Below the pieces are notes generated by a model. The model ran no database searches and was not told the origin of the DNA. It saw only the letters and a program-made list of their open reading frames with translations. Of a stretch of DNA of 14,559 nt, positions 12,833-14,559 are shown piece after piece. Position 1 is the first letter of the stretch, and each line of letters begins with the position of its first letter. The translations under genes were made by a program, and so were the position numbers. The stretch comes from Fidelibacterota bacterium (lineage in GTDB: Bacteria > Bipolaricaulota > Bipolaricaulia > UBA7950 > UBA9294): positions 1-14,559 of the forward strand of contig JAJRTG010000173.1 in assembly GCA_024278395.1 (NCBI GenBank), given 5' to 3'.

Positions 12833-13891
12833 ATGTATGGTCTATTATTCCTCGTGATCGGGCTCGCCGGAGCAGGAGGAGCGGTTGCAGCAGCGCACGG
12901 TCTCATCCCTCCGCTGGGTCTGATACCACGCTGGGGAACCGGGCTCATCGTGGGAGGTCTCACAGGCGGGCTCATCGGAGCCGGAGCCTGGCGCGGCTGG
13001 AAGGCACTGGAGAGGAACCTGGAATCCGACGGGGCGGCCACCCGACTTCTGAACGGCATATTTCTCGGATTCATCACTACCCTCATCGGGGGTGTCCTAC
13101 TCGCGGCGATCGCGCTTGCATTCGGAAGTTCCGTCGGCGCCCGCATCGCCCAGGGCTGCATTCTCGCCGGAAGCCTGATCCTCGGCGTCCGTCTCGGGTT
13201 CTCGTTCGACCGACCGCTGTACAGCCTGCGGGATAGCAAATCCCGCATCATCCGCCGGGCACGCAAGAACGACAGCGTCGGACGCAAGGTCCTCGATACG
13301 AGCGTGATCATCGACGGACGGATCGGGGATCTCCTGCGCACCGGCTTTCTGGAGGGGGAGATCATCGTGCCGGAGTTCGTCCTCACCGAGCTGCAGGGGA
13401 TCGCTGATTCCTCCAACAGCCTGCGGCGGCGCAAGGGGAGGCGTGGCCTCGAGGTCCTACGCAGCCTGATGCAGGACGACGAGGTCGACATCCGCGTCAT
13501 CTCCAAGGACTACCCGCTCGTCAAGGAGGTGGACCGCAAACTGATCCACCTGGTGAAGGAAGAGGGCGGAGCCCTCATCACAACCGACTACAACCTCAAC
13601 CGGGTCGCGCAGGTGGAAGGGGTGAAGATCCTCAACATCAATGAGCTCGCCAACGCGGTGAAGCCGCGGTTCATCCCGGGAGAGGAGATCATGGTCGAGG
13701 TGATCGACCGTGGCGAGGAGATCGGCCAAGGGGTCGGCTACCTGGACGATGGGACGATGGTCGTGGTGGAGAACGGACGCCGGCACATCGGGCGGAAGAT
13801 CAAGGCGATGGTCAAGAGCACCCTCCAGACCGAAGCGGGGAGGATGCTGTTTGTGGAACCGATGGGGGAGACCCCAAGGTGGGAAAGATAG
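12833..13891 (+). CDS. YacL-like membrane protein with PIN and TRAM domains
   Basis: This is a 352-residue protein with three parts. The N-terminal membrane region (about 1-120) has four hydrophobic segments rich in Gly. A PIN nuclease domain (about 140-265) begins VLDTSVIIDGRI, and its acidic residues D145, E176 (VLTEL), D214 and D232 (TTDYN) match the four metal-binding acids of PIN ribonucleases. A TRAM RNA-binding domain (about 279-345) contains VEVIDRGEEIGQGVGYLDDGTMVVVENG. Family knowledge: PIN-TRAM (YacL) proteins are predicted membrane-anchored ribonucleases, with no well-defined target. The start is the ATG at 12833, supported by GGAGGTGAATTC; upstream in-frame TTG and ATG codons (12788, 12791) lack ribosome sites. 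It leads an operon with a lipoprotein and ispD; a yacL-ispD neighbourhood is known in Firmicutes. Confidence 0.92.
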   Translation: MYGLLFLVIGLAGAGGAVAAAHGLIPPLGLIPRWGTGLIVGGLTGGLIGAGAWRGWKALERNLESDGAATRLLNGIFLGFITTLIGGVLLAAIALAFGSSVGARIAQGCILAGSLILGVRLGFSFDRPLYSLRDSKSRIIRRARKNDSVGRKVLDTSVIIDGRIGDLLRTGFLEGEIIVPEFVLTELQGIADSSNSLRRRKGRRGLEVLRSLMQDDEVDIRVISKDYPLVKEVDRKLIHLVKEEGGALITTDYNLNRVAQVEGVKILNINELANAVKPRFIPGEEIMVEVIDRGEEIGQGVGYLDDGTMVVVENGRRHIGRKIKAMVKSTLQTEAGRMLFVEPMGETPRWER

Positions 13892-13913
13892 ATCAATAAG
13901 GAGAGTCAGGATA

Positions 13914-14402
13914 GTGAAAAGAGGAATCATGATCGCAGGCGGGCTCCTGCTTCTGGGACTCACCCTCGGCGGCTGTTCCATGCTCCAGAAGGGCCCGGCG
14001 TTGACGAATTGGGAACCCGTGCTCTCGCCGGACGGGACGAAGATCGCATACGAATCCCCGGGAGAGAAGGGCTTCGAGATCTACCTGCGCGACGTTGCAT
14101 CCGGAAAGGTCGAACAGCTGACCCAAAACGAGGTGGACGACTGGTCCCCCAGCTGGGCGCCGGATGGAGCCAAGATCGTCTTCGTTTCAAACCGGGGCAA
14201 GAACGTCGACCTCTACGTTATGGACATCAAGACCCGCAACGTCACCCGCCTCACGACAAACGAGAAGGACGACGTCAATCCGCAGTGGGGGGTGGACAAC
14301 CGGATCCTGTTCAACTCCAACCGCACCGGCGCCTGGGAGATCTACTCGATCAACCCCGATGGAAGCGACCTGAAGCAGCTGACCCATACGGAAGCCAAAT
14401 AG
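13914..14402 (+). CDS. Small lipoprotein with three PD40 / TolB-like beta-propeller repeats
   Basis: This is a 162-residue predicted lipoprotein. It starts with GTG at 13914 (AAGGAG about 10 bases upstream), giving the basic N-terminus MKRG. An ATG at 13929 with AGAGG upstream is an alternative but would lose the charged residues. A hydrophobic core leads to the lipobox LGGC, with C21 as the lipid-anchored residue. The mature part contains three PD40 repeats (about 33-72, 77-116 and 120-160), each of the form W/P-x-W-x-P-D-G-x-K-I-x-F-x-S-N-R, then an E/D-I/L-Y-x-M/I strand and an L-T strand (QLTQN, RLTTN, QLTHT). TolB-type propellers have six such blades; here there are only three, so a complete ring would need two chains. 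The stop is immediately followed by the ispD ATG. Function unknown; envelope location likely. Confidence 0.85.
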   Translation: MKRGIMIAGGLLLLGLTLGGCSMLQKGPALTNWEPVLSPDGTKIAYESPGEKGFEIYLRDVASGKVEQLTQNEVDDWSPSWAPDGAKIVFVSNRGKNVDLYVMDIKTRNVTRLTTNEKDDVNPQWGVDNRILFNSNRTGAWEIYSINPDGSDLKQLTHTEAK

Positions 14403-14559
14403 ATGAAGGTAAGCGCCGTCGTCCTCGCCGCCGGCCGCGGGGAGAGGATGAAGGAATCAGCGAACAAGGTCTACCTGCCGCTTCGAGGGATTCCGGTCCT
14501 CTCATACTCCCTGCGAGCGTTCGCTGCGATCCCGGAGGTCGATGAGATCATCATCGTCA
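14403..14559 (+). CDS. ispD: 2-C-methyl-D-erythritol 4-phosphate cytidylyltransferase IspD (N-terminal part)
   Basis: The first 52 codons are present, starting with the ATG directly after the lipoprotein stop; the gene runs off the right edge. The N-terminus VVLAAGRGERM is the nucleotidyltransferase P-loop-like motif of IspD (family pattern A-A-G-x-G-x-R-M), followed by NKVYLPLRGIPVLSYSLRAF, which matches the K-x-x-x-x-L-x-G-x-P-x-L pattern, and a hydrophobic strand EIIIV. Reaction of the family: MEP plus CTP to CDP-ME, the third step of the non-mevalonate isoprenoid pathway. A related sugar nucleotidyltransferase is possible, because only the N-terminus is visible. The yacL-like gene upstream, as in Firmicutes, supports IspD. 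Confidence 0.85.
   Translation, partial: MKVSAVVLAAGRGERMKESANKVYLPLRGIPVLSYSLRAFAAIPEVDEIIIV

Overview
This 14.6-kb window is GC-rich bacterial chromosome with densely packed, ordinary housekeeping and transport genes on both strands. It has no phage, IS, CRISPR, rRNA or tRNA signal that I can see. A lipoprotein, a MacB/LolD-like ABC exporter and an FtsE/FtsX pair suggest an organism with an elaborated envelope. The pair of a membrane PIN-TRAM protein and IspD is reminiscent of the yacL-ispD arrangement of Firmicutes and some deep-branching phyla. The composition and gene mix would fit an uncultured candidate-phylum lineage (for example Bipolaricaulota/Acetothermia), but that is a guess and the window does not settle it.

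Layout. (a) 1-2845, minus strand: a branched-chain-amino-acid-type ABC transporter operon, promoter - leader ORF - attenuator - livG - livF - livH - livM (livM runs off the left edge). No periplasmic binding protein is in view. (b) 2846-3175: about 330 bases without a convincing gene. (c) 3176-5346: an ExoD-family membrane protein (minus) divergent from a tandem HD / HD-GYP protein (plus). (d) 5374-6748, minus: proC (divergent sequence) overlapping a macro-domain gene. (e) 6862-7779, plus: ribF, with a possibly leaderless mRNA. (f) 7846-10356, plus: a secreted protein of unknown function translationally coupled to a MacB/LolD-like ATPase and permease. (g) 10357-12703, minus: prmC - ftsE-like - ftsX-like, all overlapping; the FtsE-like ATPase lacks the ABC signature and H-loop. 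(h) 12833-14559, plus: yacL-like PIN-TRAM protein, a small three-blade PD40 lipoprotein, and the start of ispD. Promoters for (g) and (h) lie back to back and overlap.

The most interesting structure is the leader of the liv operon. A near-consensus sigma70-type promoter is followed by a 27-codon ORF with a perfect Shine-Dalgarno sequence. Its stop codon sits inside the 5' arm of a strong hairpin. Next comes an intrinsic terminator whose U-tract ends about 13 bases before the livG start, and the 3' arm of the first hairpin can pair with the 5' arm of the terminator. This is the geometry of translation-coupled attenuation. However, the leader peptide lacks the expected run of Leu/Ile/Val codons, so the sensed signal is not obvious.
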